Below, piece by piece: positions 4,392 through 5,128 of a DNA stretch of 5,128 nucleotides. The notes beneath the pieces are model-generated. The model worked only from the letters and a program-made list of their open reading frames with translations. It did not search any database and was not told where the DNA came from. The stretch is from Actinomycetota bacterium (GTDB taxonomy: Bacteria > Actinomycetota > Actinomycetes > Nanopelagicales > Nanopelagicaceae). The stretch is taken from positions 1-5,128 of the forward strand of contig CANLTP010000077.1 of NCBI GenBank assembly GCA_947494085.1, given 5' to 3'. The position numbers were made by a program, and so were the translations under genes. Every line of letters starts with the position of its first letter. Position 1 is the first letter of the stretch.

Positions 4392-5128
4392 TGAAAATAT
4401 GGCTGAAGGCACTTGTTGGTGCTGCATTCGTTTTCGCCAGCACTATTTCACCGCTTGCGCATGCTGGATTAAATGCAGAGATTGATCTGACCAATCCAAG
4501 AGTTGTTCCTGTTTATAACTCAGATGTCTCCATGCCGCCAAATTCTGGTGACCAGGCTTCTTATTCAGGATTTCTATACTCATCGCGAATAGTTTTTTCA
4601 GCGGCGCATTCTGAATACCAATTTGATGGCCAAGGAAACAAAATCAATTTTGGAAGTAAATTCATCTTTATTGGTAAACCAAATTCAACTGCTGGGAATT
4701 ATTCAGAAGCCGTGCGCGTTGAAAAAAAGTTTATTTCTAAGACCTATCGATATAGCAACGCAGCTTTGGGTGACTTTGCAGTTTATGTCTTAGAGAAAGA
4801 TTTGATCCCGGCGCCTGCGGTGAAATTGCTGACCCCAGAACTTGAGAAAGAGATTCGCGAATCAAAAACACCAATCAAGATGCATGGCTATGGTGAATAT
4901 TTGGATAGGTGCCTAGAGGGCGAGAAATTGCCGTGCAGTTACAAACATAAGAAAACTACTGTCCCAAGATCTTTGACTACTGTTTTGCGCACGCTGGATG
5001 AAGCAGAAAGCATCGTTGGCTATAAGCGACCACAACTCTCTGACAGCTTAATTATGAATAACGGTAAGGCAGGTTTTGGTTGTGGTGGTGATTCGGGCGG
5101 ATCAATTACAACGACTTACAAGAGTGAA
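4391..5128 (+). CDS. Secreted trypsin-like serine protease, S1 family (3' end cut off by window edge)
   Basis: The 246 codons in view encode a Sec signal peptide (MKIWLKALVGAAFVFAS... to LAHA/GL, 25 residues) and most of a chymotrypsin-fold domain. The catalytic triad is intact: His73 in VFSAAHS (the TAAHC position), Asp128 in LGDFAVYVL (the DIALL position) and Ser235 in CGGDSGGS. Glycines 233 and 236-237 of the oxyanion motif are present. The Cys that normally follows the catalytic His is Ser74, so the usual disulfide there is absent. Cys174 and Cys182 could pair, and Cys231 stands at the conserved place before GDSGG. The C-terminal strand and helix lie beyond the window. The enzyme should cut proteins outside the cell; whether it is made as a zymogen is unclear. 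It starts on the last base of the hydrolase stop codon, so the two are made from one mRNA, although only this product is exported. Confidence 0.92.
   Translation, partial: MKIWLKALVGAAFVFASTISPLAHAGLNAEIDLTNPRVVPVYNSDVSMPPNSGDQASYSGFLYSSRIVFSAAHSEYQFDGQGNKINFGSKFIFIGKPNSTAGNYSEAVRVEKKFISKTYRYSNAALGDFAVYVLEKDLIPAPAVKLLTPELEKEIRESKTPIKMHGYGEYLDRCLEGEKLPCSYKHKKTTVPRSLTTVLRTLDEAESIVGYKRPQLSDSLIMNNGKAGFGCGGDSGGSITTTYKSE

Overview
The window looks like chromosomal DNA of a free-living, low- to medium-GC actinobacterium. Freshwater Nanopelagicales (the acI group) is my best guess. This is inference from the compact layout, the many small exported proteins beginning with MKK-type signal peptides, the promoter-next-to-start-codon (leaderless) arrangement seen at two genes, and a trypsin-like exported protease of a style common in such genomes. 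No rRNA, tRNA, CRISPR array, insertion sequence or integrase is visible.

Layout. At the left edge a minus-strand gene with a GTG start and a good ribosome binding site runs off the window (1-337). It is not confidently recognised and may be nuclease-like. A stretch of about 380 bases without a convincing gene follows (338-716). Then comes a minus-strand block of exported proteins: a 68-residue lipoprotein (717-923) with its own apparently leaderless promoter, and upstream of it a probable three-gene operon read from 3460 down to 1016. That operon encodes, in order of transcription, a 171-residue beta-rich secreted protein, a 469-residue cysteine-rich secreted protein and a 145-residue secreted NTF2-like (DUF4864-like) protein. 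Two of these genes have longer possible reading frames, but signal peptides and a promoter place the true starts at 3460 and 1453.

A 130-base divergent intergenic region (3461-3590) separates this operon from a plus-strand pair. The first gene of the pair is an alpha/beta-hydrolase-fold protein (3591-4391) whose nucleophile elbow reads GHHTGG instead of GHSxGG and whose usual catalytic histidine position holds methionine. The second is a secreted chymotrypsin-fold serine protease with an intact His/Asp/Ser triad. It begins on the last base of the hydrolase stop codon and is cut by the right edge.

Five of the seven genes carry export signals, so most of this neighbourhood acts outside the membrane. 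I see no evidence for a defined defence or mobile system. The most unusual item is the hydrolase that appears to lack two of its three catalytic residues while being translationally coupled to a catalytically intact exported protease.
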